A stretch of 64,000 nucleotides of DNA from Parelaphostrongylus tenuis (taxonomy: Eukaryota > Nematoda > Chromadorea > Rhabditida > Metastrongylidae). This document shows positions 22,130 through 34,145 of this stretch, one piece after another. The stretch's first letter is position 1; the number at the start of each line of letters is the position of its first letter. The stretch is taken from the NCBI GenBank assembly GCA_019055375.1, contig JAHQIW010005955.1, forward strand, positions 62,001-126,000. Reading direction: 5' to 3'. The notes beneath the pieces were generated by a model. The model was not told the origin of the DNA and ran no database searches. It saw only the letters and a list, made by a program, of their open reading frames with translations. Both the position numbers and the translations under genes were made by a program.

Positions 22130-23430
22130 ATATAATCGGTACTTTTCCGTCATCTGCTCGCCACTTCGACCTTTCTGAAAAAGCTGAATTCGCGGTTGTT
22201 TCTGATGATTAAGTAATCGTTCGATAGCTTGAATAGAAGAAGGGTGTAGTCCAACTTCAAAAAGGCTTTGTTATTACGCTGAAAACGCGAGCACAAAAAA
22301 TCGTTTCTCATTCAAAGATTTCCAGCTGGCCGAAGCATTTCCTTAAGAGTTTTGGAAGACAATCAACAGATCAAATTCTAAGAATTCCGATGATTTATTT
22401 GCTTTTGAAAGTGGACCACGGATTACGCAGTAACGGCCAGAAGAAGAATGGATTTCGCAAAACAGGATCACTTCTATTATCCGTTTCTCACTTCGATAGA
22501 TTGAAAAAAATGTATTTCTTGGTCGTTCTCAATGTTAAGGTAATTATTCGGTAGTTCAGATCATGGAAATTCTGCCAGTGTATTTCATCTCTGAAAAGGC
22601 ATTTTTATAACGCTGAAAGAGCAAAAATAAATTTTTGTTCTCACTCGAAGATTTTACGCTGAGCAGTGCTTTTCCTTTGCAGTTTCAGCAATTAATAGAC
22701 AGATCAGATCTTAATAATTGCAGTGATCTATTGGATTTTGAATAACGACCTCGAATCACGCTGTAACAGCCAAAAGAATATTGGGCTTCGCAAAAGTGGA
22801 AAAAAAGCATTGAGTGCGAAACCCAGTTTTCTTTTGAATCCTATGAAGCAGTGAGGATTCCGTTAAAGTAACCAGAATCATTATTGGAATTTTAGGAAAG
22901 GGGCCGTGGTCAGCGAGAATTCTTTAAATGAGGAACAAATTATTATATCTCTTTCAGCGCAATAACAAGGCCATTTTGAAAGTGAGATACACTATTGAAT
23001 TTTCTTTTGACTTAAGCTATCAATTAATTACTCAAACATTGGAAACGATCAAAAAGTACGTTTTTTCCCCATGGATCGAACTGAAGAGAGGACAGCTGAA
23101 GTGATTCATGTTTTGCGTAGCCCAATGTTCTTTTGGCTGTTGAAGCGTAGTACCTGGTCCTTTATAGAAACTAAGTGAATCATTGTAATCCTGAAGATTT
23201 GATCTACCGATCGATTTTTAAAACTTCGAAAAAAAGCCTTGGTCGGCGCGAAATCTTCCAATGATATACAAAACTTTATTTTTGCTCTTCCAGAGCATTA
23301 CAAAGATTTTTTTGGAAACAAAATATACCAGTCATATTCTCTTGGTTTGCCCTATCAAGCGGCTAATTCAGCTTCAAAAAAGACCAAGAAATAGTACAAG
23401 TTCCAGAAGTGGCGAGCAGATAACGAAAAA
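22130..23430. repeat. Inverted block of ~300 bp units, two per arm
   Basis: The left half (22130-22810) holds two units on minus and the right half (22820-23430) holds two on plus. They are the same unit as at 2441-3010. The outer ends are mirror images: ACTTTTCCGTCATCTGCTCG at 22140 against GCGAGCAGATAACGAAAAAG at 23410. In each unit a 'tcagcg(a/c)gaaatcttt' block, a 'ttgctctttcagcgc' block and a 'gatcgaa(c/g)tga' block recur. The arrangement is that of a foldback element whose arms are themselves tandem repeats. There is no coding content. Confidence 0.6.
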
Positions 23431-24280
23431 GTACCGTGTATTCTGTATACCTTCCGCCAGGGACATTCGTGTGTCATCGGACAGACTGTAAAGAACAGTG
23501 AAATCGCAGACTAAACGTCGTATGTTATGGATAACCATAATGCATTAAGTGAGATCATTCCTTCGTTTAAGTTCCTATACTGACTAAGTGTCACACTAGA
23601 AGACAATTATAAACCCTTTCAAGCAATTAGTTCACTTAAACCCAAGATTCCAATTTTTTACAGGTGAATACAAAAATGATTAACGTTATTGCATCTTTGA
23701 TAATATCACTCAGTAATTCGAGAAAATGTCTGCCGTGAATTTCCAATGGTGAAATCTTTCTTCCCTTTTCGTCAGGATTATCATTGTCATCAGAATCAGT
23801 ATCTATTGCAGATATATTCACATTCGATCCTTCCAAAATTTGCAAACTCAAAATCAGTCTTTATTCCGTAAACTCGTATCGGTAACGCTTGTTTGAAAGA
23901 GCTACTAACAGGTTTACAATCGCAGTGTAACATGCTTCATAAATTGCCAACATAGAATTTTATTGATTTTGTTTTACTTTCAAGATGACATTCAACGTGC
24001 ATTTTCATGTCTTCTACGTCGTACTTGTTCTTTCTCGAACTAATAAAACGAAGTTATGAAAAGCGTGAAAATCCAGTAGAAACAAATTGTACAAATGTTA
24101 GACTAGTGGCGAATTTGGCAGTGCGACATACAGATTGAAAAGAAAACAGCCAATGGAGGGTGATCTGGTTTTGGAAATAATGATAAAATCTGGAGTGACT
24201 TTCAAGAATCGTTTCCATTAGTTGCATTTCAGTCACTTCCTTGTAAGGGGATATATCTCTAGGTATGGAGTAATCTCCGC
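23431..24280. other. Intergenic, no supported gene
   Basis: No feature recognised; short minus-strand frames at 23636-23851 and 24054-24236 show no motif. Confidence 0.35.
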
Positions 24281-24560
24281 AAAACTGTTTACACTACCCG
24301 TGAAGTGGTAAAGTCACCCAACTGCAAAAATCACCCATTTGCAGCTCATGGCTGGTAATCTAGATTTGCAATTTTTTTAGAAACTTACGATTAATATGTA
24401 AGGATTTGCACTAATCTATAAGGATTTACACTTACTTTTTGGGAAATGTGGTTAATTTTCAAGGGCTTACGGCTAATACCCGGAATTAACGATTGAGTTT
24501 TAAGGGCTTACGGTTTCTATTAAGGCAATGACGGCTAATTATAAATTAACATTCCTTCAA
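24281..24560 (+). repeat. Degenerate short tandem repeat
   Basis: Repeated variants of a ~30 bp phrase such as TAAGGATTTGCACTAATC, AAGGATTTACACTTAC, AAGGGCTTACGGCTAAT and AAGGGCTTACGGTTTCTAT run for about 250 bp. It is AT-rich and too diverged for an exact unit length. Phrases like GGCTTACGGCTAA recall, but do not match, the nematode telomere hexamer TTAGGC. Confidence 0.45.
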
Positions 24561-25884
24561 TTTCGAGAATTTGCTATTGTTTCTAAATGTTTACGGTCAC
24601 TTTTCAAAGATCTATCGTTAATTTTCGGGAAAAACCTCATTTTCTTTTCAAATCAGATACGAGGTGTTATAACAGTATTTATTCAAGTTGCTGACTCTTT
24701 GGTTTCCTCGCCTTCTTCAGAGCCTGGAAGGTTCAAGTTGCCCCCAGTATATTCAGTCAAACACCTCCGTTGACCTTCACAACAACTCACAAGGTCCAAA
24801 TTCGCATCGGGCTTAAAATCAACTTTCAACCTACTCACCGCTTTTTACATGTCTTCCGTTGAAGAATTAGAGGGGAGATCACCAAACGGCGATTACACTG
24901 ACTGGTAATGCGTTCACCCATCGAAAACAACAGTCTCATACAGTGATTCATTTCACGAGTGGTTGCAAGGCATTCTTCCCTACGAATTATCGTTGAATTG
25001 GTCGCATTTATCCAGAACACTTCCAAAGTGCTTCGCACAATGTCTATGTGTTTGTCTTATTCCAATTTTTCCATGCTTGATGTTCCCGCGCAAGGACGGC
25101 TACTTCTGTAACAAAATTCACTTCATTATGCGTCTGCTCCTACGCGTGCCTAGTGGGGTGTTTTGCTTTAGTGTTACGTTTCGCTTGTCAACTAGGAGTT
25201 TTTCATGCAGTCATAGAGTGGCCTACCTGCTCCGCCAACATATTTTTCCCCCACGCTTTGAAAGATATTAGGCAAACTATGCCGACGCTCATTCAATCAC
25301 CGTCTCTGCCGTTTAGGCATATTTGGCATTGTTTCGCTGCACAGGTACGGTCATATGCATACAGTCAAATGATTTGCTATAACGTATCCTCATTGTGGTC
25401 TTCGCCCTACGTGCGTAGGAAACAGCGTAAGTGCTTGTTAGTTAGTCGAATTATCTATCATCATTCTTCACATGTTATGCGAATTTCAGAACTCCATCCA
25501 TTTGCTCTATTGTGCAGCCACCGCCCATAGACGTGATCTCCCGTGTTTATCCGTTTGTAGCAGTATAATTTGTGGACTTCTCACCTCATTGAAATATCGC
25601 AAGCCACTCGGGTGTAAATCTTGTCGATAACACATGGATGAAGAGGCTAACCCAAATCGTTTAAAGCATACAGTGAAGCTTACACAGTTTGATTTCTGCA
25701 ATCCACATCAGTAACTGACCTTACAGGATCACATGGTTTGCTGAGATACAGATCAAATTTGTGGAAACAAGATCACTAAAGTAGCTTAAATCATCGCTCG
25801 ATAATAACGAAAGAAGAAGCGAAAAGTATGGCACAACTGAAATTCTAAATCTGACAACATAATTTGAGCCTATCATGAAGTCAA
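24561..25884. other. Intergenic, no supported gene
   Basis: Frames at 24963-25271 and 25153-25530 overlap each other and lack motifs. No repeat partner was found. Confidence 0.3.
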
Positions 25885-26070
25885 TTACAGTACTTATAAA
25901 GTGCTAGCACGTGTTTCGGACTTCCAACCTCATCAGTCGCCCGAAGCCATCTACTCTTGTGGATCTGACAACAAAACAATCGCTATGTATAGCAGTAGAG
26001 TACTGGGCGACTGCTGAAATCCAACGACTCAGTTTCGGACAAGAAAGCAATGGCAAGGCTTAGTTCTGTT
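25885..26070. repeat. Decayed hammerhead palindrome
   Basis: A left arm with a minus-strand hammerhead (25901-25942) faces a right arm near 26005-26040, where GGGCGACTGCTGAAATCC looks like the mirrored core with CUGCUGA in place of CUGAUGA. About 60 bp lies between. The layout is the same as at 7.03-7.45 and 45.0 kb, but heavily mutated on the right side. Confidence 0.45.
25901..25942 (-). ncRNA. Hammerhead ribozyme, partly decayed
   Basis: On minus: stem I 5' strand GGGCGA, core CUGAUGA, and stem II GGUU-GGAA-GUCC (two G-C pairs, a mismatch and a U-G). Then come core GAA, stem III region ACACGUGC with the expected U16.1 missing, and stem I 3' strand UAGCAC, which pairs poorly with GGGCGA. 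The two catalytic cores are perfect, but the junction before the cleavage site is damaged, so activity is doubtful. The flank ACTTTATAAG matches the relic at 9.94 kb. Confidence 0.45.
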
Positions 26071-26689
26071 ACGAGCCGTTTTTTTTTTGGCAAACCATGC
26101 ATGCTTTTATTCTGTTTTTTGTCAGCAGATCACGGATATCTTGTATGGCGACATCTTCGCATTGTTTGTGTAGAAGGCGTTAACTCGAATGACTTTATTA
26201 CATAAGTGCTATTTGGGTGCAGATGATCCGAGTGTTTCAGGAATCCCTAATGTTAAATACGTGAGCTGGTATAAATTTCTCAACAACTGCAATGGTATGT
26301 GACCATAAAGCATGTTTTTCTATCCGTCAGCTCACCTAAACTAATGATCATCGCTCTAACACTGAGCACCAATGGATTTGTAGTGGCAAGATCATCATTA
26401 GAAGTTAAGTTGTGTGAAAGTGTATGTAGGAGTGGACAAGATATTAAATCATTCTCAAACTGACGGCTAACTCTCTGTTGTAGGCTTACTACTTATGCTT
26501 TTCCGACTCTCTTTTCAGTCCTCGTTACTGGTCTCTATATTCGTTGTCAAAGAATAATTGGTGAAGTAAAACATTTTGAGGATGTTTACTTGTTATGTCA
26601 GCATCGAACTGACAATAAATCAGAATTCTTTCCATTTAACCTCTTATAGCAGTGGTATGATATTTTAGTATACCTAACGATACCTTTTT
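26071..26689. other. Spacer before RTE-1 copy B
   Basis: No supported feature. Confidence 0.35.
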
Positions 26690-29600
26690 GAGGGATCCCG
26701 TTCGGTTAGTCGCAAAGGCACGTGGCGCGTCCCCAGGTGGTGGATAGGGCAATAAACGCGATCCAAAAGCGACCGTGTGCTTCCCAGAGACGCAGGTGGA
26801 TTCAGGGGGCGAGCTCCCTGCTTCTGCAGCGCCGACTTGACAAAAATTTATTTCTACGAGTCAAGTCGGCCAAAAGCCTGCAATCAAGTGGCTGGGAATT
26901 ACATGGGAGGCGGTTAGGAGTCGCCTCCAACAAATAAGCTCCTCCCGCTCCTCCAAGAGAGACTGGCAAGCTACTCGTGAGTACCCAGCCCCCACGTTTA
27001 GAGCCTGGCAAGCTTTACGTTGGGTATCGAAATGCCAAAAACAGAAACAAATATGGGCGTCATTCCCCTGACCCCGAAAGAGCCCCTGGTATAGCAGCGC
27101 CAGGTAGGACGAGTACGGAGAGGCTGCTAAAATCTCAGGGCTGAACTAGGCTGCCAAGATCGAAACGGACTAAGATGACGATCTGTACCTACAATGCAAG
27201 AACCCTTGCTCACGAATTTGCTGTAGAAGATCTATTGATTTAAGCAAGAAGAATAAGGTGCGACGTTACTGGCCTGGCTGAGACGAGAAGGCGCCATTCT
27301 TTTCACGCTGTATATGACACCGGAGAAGAACTGCTCCTTGATACATGCGATCGCAGAGGTGTCGGCGGCGTTCGCGTCCTCGTCGAATCGAATTTGGCCT
27401 TGAACATTGATTCTTTCAAACAACTAACAACTCGTATCGGACGATTACGGTTGAAACGGCATGGTTCTATGCCGGCTTTGACCATTTTCGTTGCTTATGC
27501 ACCAACATCGAGCTATGACGAAGACGAAGTCGAAGCTTTCTACATGGACCTCGAAAAAATTCTTCAGAGAAGATTATAGATTCTTCAAGGTCGTTGTCGG
27601 AGATTTTAACGCAAAAATTGGATTTAGAAGAACGTCTGAAGAACGTCACATAGGGACCCACGGACTAGAATGGAATGAACAGGGTGAGAGGCTATCCGAG
27701 TTTATCATGACGACCCAAACAATCCATGCTAACTCGCATTTCCAAAAGCCTCCTTGTCAGCGATGAACGTGGGAGTCTCCCAATGGAGAGTACCATAACG
27801 AAATAGATCACATCATAGCAAATCGAAGGTTTTGCCTAACCGACGTCGCTGTTGTTCCTAAGTTCTACACGGGATCAGACCATCGCTTCCTTCGCGCAAC
27901 GTTTCGATTTTCGAGGAGAGGAGAGAAAGCCGCTAAATTCAAACAACGAAGTCCCAGAACTACAATAAACTGAGATGTATACAAATCATTAGTCGGCTCT
28001 TGGGAAGATACCGTTGTCGACAACATCGACGAAGAATACGATCGACTCGTTGAATATCTTCACGTTAGAGCTATAAAAGCCGAGAGTCCTAAGGTCACGA
28101 AGAGACGCTTGTCTCCGCAAATACTCGAGCTGATACGTCAACGTGGAATCGCACGAGCTGCAGGAAACCGAAACCTTACGTCCGAACTTGCGAAACGCTG
28201 CAGAGAAGTGATAAAAGAAGATCTCAAAGAGAGAAGAGCAGCAGTTATGGCAGAAGCTGCAGAAGCTGGGAAGAGCATTCGCAAGGCCCAGCGAGGCTTC
28301 GCCAACTATAAGACCAAGATGATTGCACTCCGATACCCTGACGGGACACTTACAGCTTCGAGAAGGGCTATGGAGAAAATCATCACCAATATTACTCGGA
28401 TCTCTTCGCTAGCCATGTCCTCTTATCGTCATATAAATTGAAAGATGACGATTATGTCGTCCCATCGGTCCTCCCTTCCAAAATCGGACATGCTATATCC
28501 TCGGTGAAGAACAGAACGACACCCGCTCCAGACAGGATTAGGCTAGAACATCTGAAAAATCTGCCGCCAGTTCTCATCAACACCCTGGCTCGGCTCTTCA
28601 CTCGCTACCTGTCAGAATGCAAGGTTCCTATTCAATGGAAAACCAGCAAGACCGTATTGTTGTTCAAAAAGGGAGACCTTTACGACATAGGCAACTATCG
28701 CCCGATCTGCTTGCTGTCCGTTGTCTATAAACTCTTTACTCGAGTCATCCTAAACAGGATTGACACAACACTGGACGAAGGACAGCCATGCGAACAAGCA
28801 CGGCTCCGAAAAGGACTTTACCATAGACTACATCCACACGATTACAAGACTCATTGAAGTTTCACGGGAGTAACAAATAACCACTCTGTCTCACTTTCAT
28901 CAATCTGAAGAAAGCCTTTGATTCAGTGGAAACAGAAGCGGTTATAGAGTCTCTGGATAACCAGGGCGTCCCTACTCGGTACATAATATCCTTCGTGAGC
29001 TTTATAAAGATGTTCACGACCAAAATATTTCCATTCTACAACAATATCACCATTGACGTAAGAAGAGGGGTTCGACAAGGCGATACAGTTTCGCCAAAAC
29101 TATTCACTGCCACCCTACAAAACGTCATGCGAACATTAGAATGGGACGAAATGGGAGTGAAAATTGACGGTCGACAATCAAACCATCTTCGCTTTGCTGA
29201 CGATATCGTTCTCATAACACCAAACATCAGTCAAGCTGAACGAATATTGACGGATTTCGATAACGCCTGTGGAAAGATTGGTCTACAACTGAATCTAACG
29301 AAAACAATGTTCATGAGGAACGGATGGGTTTCTAATGCCCCATTCACACTCAACGGAACGACAATCTCCGAATGCTCCAGTTACGTCTCTCCAGGTCGTG
29401 AAATCAACATGATGAACCACCTAGCTCCAGAGGTGAGCAGGAGGAAACGAGCGGTTTGGGGAACGTTTAAGAGCATCGAAGATGTAGTGAAGAGGGCAAA
29501 GAACATACGACTCCGTGCCCACCTTTTCGACTCGACAATTATCCCTGCCCTGACGTATGCATCAGAAACCTGGTCCCTACGTAAGAAGGGTGGAAGATCA

Positions 29601-30020
29601 CTTGCCGTTATCGAACGCGTAATCGAAAGGTCGATGCTAGGAGTATCCCGTATCTCGCAAATGAGAGAAATTATCCAAAGTTTCGACCTACGTCAACGAT
29701 CGAAAATCAGAGACGCCGTTCTACACGCCAGGATATCGAAAATCAGGTGGGCCGGACACGTAATGCGCTTCAACGACAACCGATGGACGAGAGCCGTTAC
29801 CGACTGGATTCCTCGGGACGTCAAACGCTCTAAAGGAAGACCACTGACCCGTTGGTTCGATTTCCTCATGAAAGCTTTGGAAGGAAGATATGATGCTCAG
29901 CGAATCCCTAAAGCGAGGAGGACCCACTGGGCCACTTTTGCACGCGGTAGGGAAAAGTGGAAGAGTTGCTGGTACCCGCTAAGACACTCGACGATCAACG
30001 GGACGGCAGGTGGCAGGTGA
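26690..30020 (+). mobile_element. RTE-1 non-LTR retrotransposon, copy B (full length)
   Basis: A 3.33 kb plus-strand element, the length typical of RTE. Its 5' end at GGGATCCCG matches copy A. The 5' UTR (26690-27174) is GC-rich and shares long blocks with copy A, including CGCCGACTTGAC, ACATGGGAGGCGGTTA and GGCAAGCTACTCGTGAGTAC. The coding region starts at 27175. The 3' end coincides with the stop codon at 30018-30020, because the hairpin element at 30021 begins immediately afterwards; the expected 3' UTR and repeat tail seen in copy A are missing. Confidence 0.85.
27175..30020 (+). pseudogene. RTE-1 endonuclease/reverse transcriptase, copy B (dead)
   Basis: The frame opens with MTICTYNARTLAHEF. 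The AP-like endonuclease carries IGRLRLKRHGSMPALTIFVA, VVVGDFNAKIG (near 27594) and SDHRFLRATF (near 27875), the Asp/Asn and Ser-Asp-His signatures of the fold. The RT follows, with LLFKKGDLYDIGNYRPICLL, FADDIVLITP (Asp pair at 29193-29204) and IRWAGHVMRFNDNRWTRA near the C-terminus. The last 364 codons are open. Damage: a TAA in place of a Gln codon near 27240, a frameshift near 27578, further breaks near 27765, 27970, 28380 and 28855. The intact protein would nick the target and prime reverse transcription; this one cannot. Confidence 0.88.
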
Positions 30021-30710
30021 ACGATGTATAGTGATGTGCAAAACTTTTGAGCCAATCGCGGCTTGAACCCGCATTTTATCCAATCCGGAGGCGCGTGATC
30101 TATTCCTTGCATAACCGACTCCTGTTTTGGCACCATTCTTTCTACGCTATCTGTCAGCAGCGAAACGACAACGGCTTGGCGCTGGTAGTCGCTATCGACA
30201 TTTAACCTAGTCACGCTGACAGATATCAGGTATTGGATGGTCAAACAGAGTTCTTGCTGTTTAACCGCTTCTAGCAATGATATAGTAAGCCAAATGATGT
30301 AAGTGGTGTGCAAAACATTTATGTCAGGCGAAACTTGTGCCCGCATTTCACCCAATCCGAATGCTGTTCAATTCCCGCCCGATTCAAATGTTTTGCACAT
30401 CACTCTACATCATTGGGCTTACTATAACTAACACCATATCATCGCTAGAAGCGGTTAAATAGCAAGAACTCTGTTTGAACATCTAATACCCGATATCTGT
30501 CAGCGTGACTGAGTTCAAAGTCGATAGCGACTACCAGCGCTAAGCCGCTGTCGCTTCGTTGCTGACGGATGGATGCGTTGTAACGTAGGAAGAACAGTGT
30601 CAAAACAGGAGTCGGTAATGCAAGAAATAGATCACGCGCCTCCGGATTGGATGAAATGCGGATTCAAGGCGCGCCTGACGCAAATGTTTTGCACATCACT
30701 TCACATCGTT
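30021..30710. mobile_element. 690 bp hairpin (foldback) element with nested core palindrome
   Basis: Almost the whole element is one inverted repeat. The outer ends are GTGATGTGCAAAAC (30031) and GTTTTGCACATCAC (to 30699), and the palindrome extends through AACGATGT/ACATCGTT at the edges. Arms of about 270-300 bp pair throughout, with small differences such as CCGGAGGCGCGTGATCTATT matched by its complement near 30635. At the centre, 30302-30404 is a ~103 bp mini-palindrome whose ends repeat the outer terminal sequence (GGTGTGCAAAACATTT and AAATGTTTTGCACATCAC). No protein is encoded. The nested ends suggest a copy inserted into itself or a solo end pair at the hairpin tip. Confidence 0.8.
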
Positions 30711-31496
30711 AGATATACTAAAATATCACACCACTGCTAAAGTAATCATTTCAAATTCACCATCTTGGACACTGATAGATGACCAAATATTTTTCGAATC
30801 TATCGGTTTGCGAATTTGGAACATGCAAGGATTTGTTCATCAGTTACGTTCAAACTTTTCTTCCATTGATGGCAATTGACATGTGGAGGTTTTTTATCCA
30901 AAAAATAGCGAAAAATTTATCCACTTTGTCATCAGTAGTTGTTGTTCGAAGAACGTTCTTGGAAAAGGGCGTGGTGATAATGTCATTTGTTGTTGTTACG
31001 AACCCAACCTCTTCAATATTCCGCCTTATAGCAAATTCATTTTTTAGTTCGAAGAGGGTTCATTTTCTTTCTTCGCAGCGAGTGATGATACGCAGGTGAT
31101 CCCTCTCATGTAAGTAGTATAGAAGAGGGTTCTCAATGTGATATTTAATCTTTTGAATGGATATAGCATCAGAATTTTGCTACATATCGAGCAATTTTAG
31201 CCTCTGAGGGAGGCGAACTCGACAACGTTGGACGTCTTTTGCAGAAAATATGCCAACCTCGCGCATCCTTTTTATAAGAGAGGATAACTGAAGATACACA
31301 ATAAATTTTTCCACAATGATGAGTGTTTTTTTTGTGGAGTGGCTGCACCTATAATCGTTGTGTATAACGTCAAAGAAATTATAGTTGAGGAAAAGCGATT
31401 TCCAACGCTCATGTACTACTACAAAAAGCTTAATATCACACAATCTTCCGTACTCAAATTTTGCAGAGACCTTTTTCAAACGGTTTCACTTCTTAC
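30711..31496. other. Intergenic, no supported gene
   Basis: Frames near 30779-31099 (+) and 31180-31479 (-) have no motif. No repeat recognised. Confidence 0.35.
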
Positions 31497-32650
31497 TCAC
31501 TTGGATACTTGGGCGGTGCGTCTCCACTAATTATGCAGACCCTTGCACATATTCCATTCTCTTCTGTGTCTTGCAATAATCATGCATTGCGGTGGTTTAA
31601 TTTGAGCATGGCGGCTGGTACGAGTGTCACATCTGAATCCATGAAATATTGGCAGCTGTGATTGCAGCTGATCAGATCTTTTACTGACCGCTCTTATCTT
31701 ACGAACCGTCCGCCCAACGTGTACCTGGTCGTCCTCGAGGAGGCATACATTGCCGTGGCATCCACTCTACAGTTCTTTTCGTCTATCTCTCTTCTGTTCT
31801 TCTCAATATATGACTCTCCCATCTGTGTTTCGTTGTTAATATATAATCGTCTGAGCCAGGAGGATGGCATATACTTCGAAGATCTGAGTTACGCAAGCTG
31901 GATAAATGTTGTGCAAGCCGATAAAATTTTAGAAGACAAGGTTCAAGCGCTTTGTGAGCTGCTCGCAGCAGTCCTGGCTAGGTCCAAGTATCACCTCACG
32001 TCCCTGCTACATAGTAGAATGCTGGTTGAACTGTTGTATCGAAAACATTAGCGCATAATCCTAGGTCCGCTATTTGGTCGATGGCATCTGTAGGAGGTCC
32101 GAATACGGCTCATTTGCTCTCCTCGTTCTATCTAATTACTCCTTCATGTCGTTCGTTTTGTTCATTAAACGTCTATGATGCACATAAGAGGTGGTTTCTA
32201 CTATCGAAGAACCATCCTTTTCAACTTGTTCACCATTGCATCCTTGGTTTTTTATGAACTTGGTTTCGTTCTATTAATACGCAAATCGACCTTTTTTCTC
32301 CGCTTCTTAAGTTCTATTAGCATCGTCTCTGCTTCGTTGATACGTTTTGAAAAAATAGCGATGCCGCCCGCGAAACGAAAGTGTTACAGAAATTTTCCAT
32401 CGTCACGAATGCTCTTTGTCCCAATCGAGTGGCCTCATCATCCACTGCAACGCGGCAGTGAACAGTTTTGGCGATATCGTATCGCTCTGTCGAACCCCAT
32501 TACCAATGGATATGCCTAGGGGGTCAGTATTTGAGCTATAGCTTTGTGGTGCTGTTTCGATAGCAGTTCGGCAAAGTTCTTACATACGGATACACTCCTT
32601 GATCGACGAGAGATCATAGGGCTGCGTTCGTCAAGCTATCAAATGCTTTT
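31497..32650 (-). pseudogene. RTE-2 family reverse transcriptase fragment, heavily decayed
   Basis: Read on minus from 32520, one frame gives GNGVRQSDTISPKLFTAALQ (RT palm). Then comes FRFAGGIAIF where the family normally has F-A-D-D, so both catalytic aspartates are replaced by glycine. Further on is INEAETMLIELK, and towards the 3' end QKRMEYVQGSA, two stops and WRRTAQVSK. The 3' tail has GTATCCAAGTGAGT, as in the other RTE-2 copies. Frames change several times. The endonuclease half is missing, so this is a 5'-truncated copy. All RTE-2 pieces in the window are on the minus strand. Confidence 0.72.
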
Positions 32651-33439
32651 TTATAGTTCACAAAAGTTAGAGTTAAGGGTACGCGATATTCTCGACAGAC
32701 GTCACAACACAAAAAGAGGATTCACTGAGAATTCAACGCTACGATTGAGCTCAGAAGAACGTTCTGATCACCGTCACATATGACACCACGAATCAAAAAA
32801 ATTGACAAGAATGGCTGCTTGACTTTATCACGACTACTAAAAGCGTCTAAAACAATGCAGAAATGAAATATCACCACCAGTCCGACTAAAAACTGCAGGA
32901 GGAATGCCCCGTTATCACTCGTGAAATGAGTCAGTATATGAGGCTGTTGTTTTGATGGACAGGGTCCATTACGAGCCTATGTGATCGCCTTCCGGCGATC
33001 TCTACTTGAATCATTCAGTGGAACACATATAAAAAGCGGCAAGTATGTCGAGAGTTGATTTTGTGCTTGATGCGGTTAAATTCTAGGTCTGGTGATTTTT
33101 TTCTAAAGGAGTAATGGAGGTGTTAGACTGATTGGATTGCGGACAATTTGACCTTTCCAGGCTTTGAAGAGGGCGAAGTGCCGAAACGTCAGCTGATGAA
33201 CAAATAAAGAAATTGAATAACACCACGCGCTTGGCTTGAAAAAGAAAATTACCATAAGAAGTTAGATGAACAGATTTTGCTTCATTCAGTTGTCTTTCGA
33301 AGTAAGTGTTGTCCTTCCCACGTGAAAATTGAATCACTTCGTTCCGGTGCCTTGTTTTGCTAGACGTCGAATTCCAACGCACCTGAAATAGTAACAACCA
33401 AACAAAAAGAAAGTTTCGCATTACTGCCGACTGCTCGCT
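32651..33439. other. Intergenic with an unassigned frame
   Basis: A 133-codon minus frame (33083-33484) reads through low-complexity and Ser/Asn-rich sequence. It has no recognised domain, and its start overlaps the duplicated Srsx segment. I do not call it a gene. Confidence 0.35.
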
Positions 33440-34145
33440 AAGAAGCAAGTCTAGGCTACGGCGAGTGTGAACGAACGAGGACAAGTCACATTCCAGTTAT
33501 AAACAATCTAGAAGGGTATTATACCAAGACTGTGACACATTTCGTGGCTAGTGAGAGAGCAGAATCAGAAGAGATTCTTCAATAAGCTGCGGTAAGCCAT
33601 GAAGTCAATTGGTGTTCAAGTGAACGAACAAGGTGATTGCAAGGACTGGCACCGGGTGGATGATGTTTACTAGAAACGCACCACGAAAGACTCTGTTGTA
33701 TGCTGGCTACAAACTTACGCAGGTGGTGTTTACTAGGAACATAGCTTGACTTTGCAATGCAATTACTATAAAAGCAGTACACGTGATATTTACAAGGCAT
33801 CTAGCCTCAGCTTATAGTGTTTTTACCACAAAAGTGGTGCAAATGTTGTTTTCTAGGCAGTCAGCGCCAATCGGTATACTGTATACTGATTACAAATTGC
33901 GCTTCCGTACCGCAAGAGTCAAACGTGTCATCAATGTCTACTGGATTGACCGCTTGATCGGTTACGTGGTCCGAGCAAGCATTTGATTTGATGCGTTGAT
34001 TGGCCGCCGCCACTATAGACCAAATATAAATTAAATCACGAACAACTACGTATTCGTCAAAAATTTGGTCAATGTTATACTCTTTATCCTTCAAACTCGT
34101 TTCGCTTCATTGTCACTGCATCATTCACATTTGAACTATTTGTGA

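Noticed and set aside
24281..24560. Possible interstitial telomere repeat
   Set aside because: The nematode unit TTAGGC is not present in tandem; the phrases only resemble it.
33165..33215. CCGAAACGUCAGCUGAUGAAC looks like hammerhead words (GAAAC, GUC, CUGAUGA)
   Set aside because: The order is wrong for a single ribozyme, no CUGANGA lies upstream of GAAAC within range, and no stem II pairs can be drawn on either strand.
33083..33484. 133-codon minus-strand frame
   Set aside because: Compositionally biased, no domain; it spans the edge of the duplicated segment, where only its first ~15 codons are conserved in the second copy.
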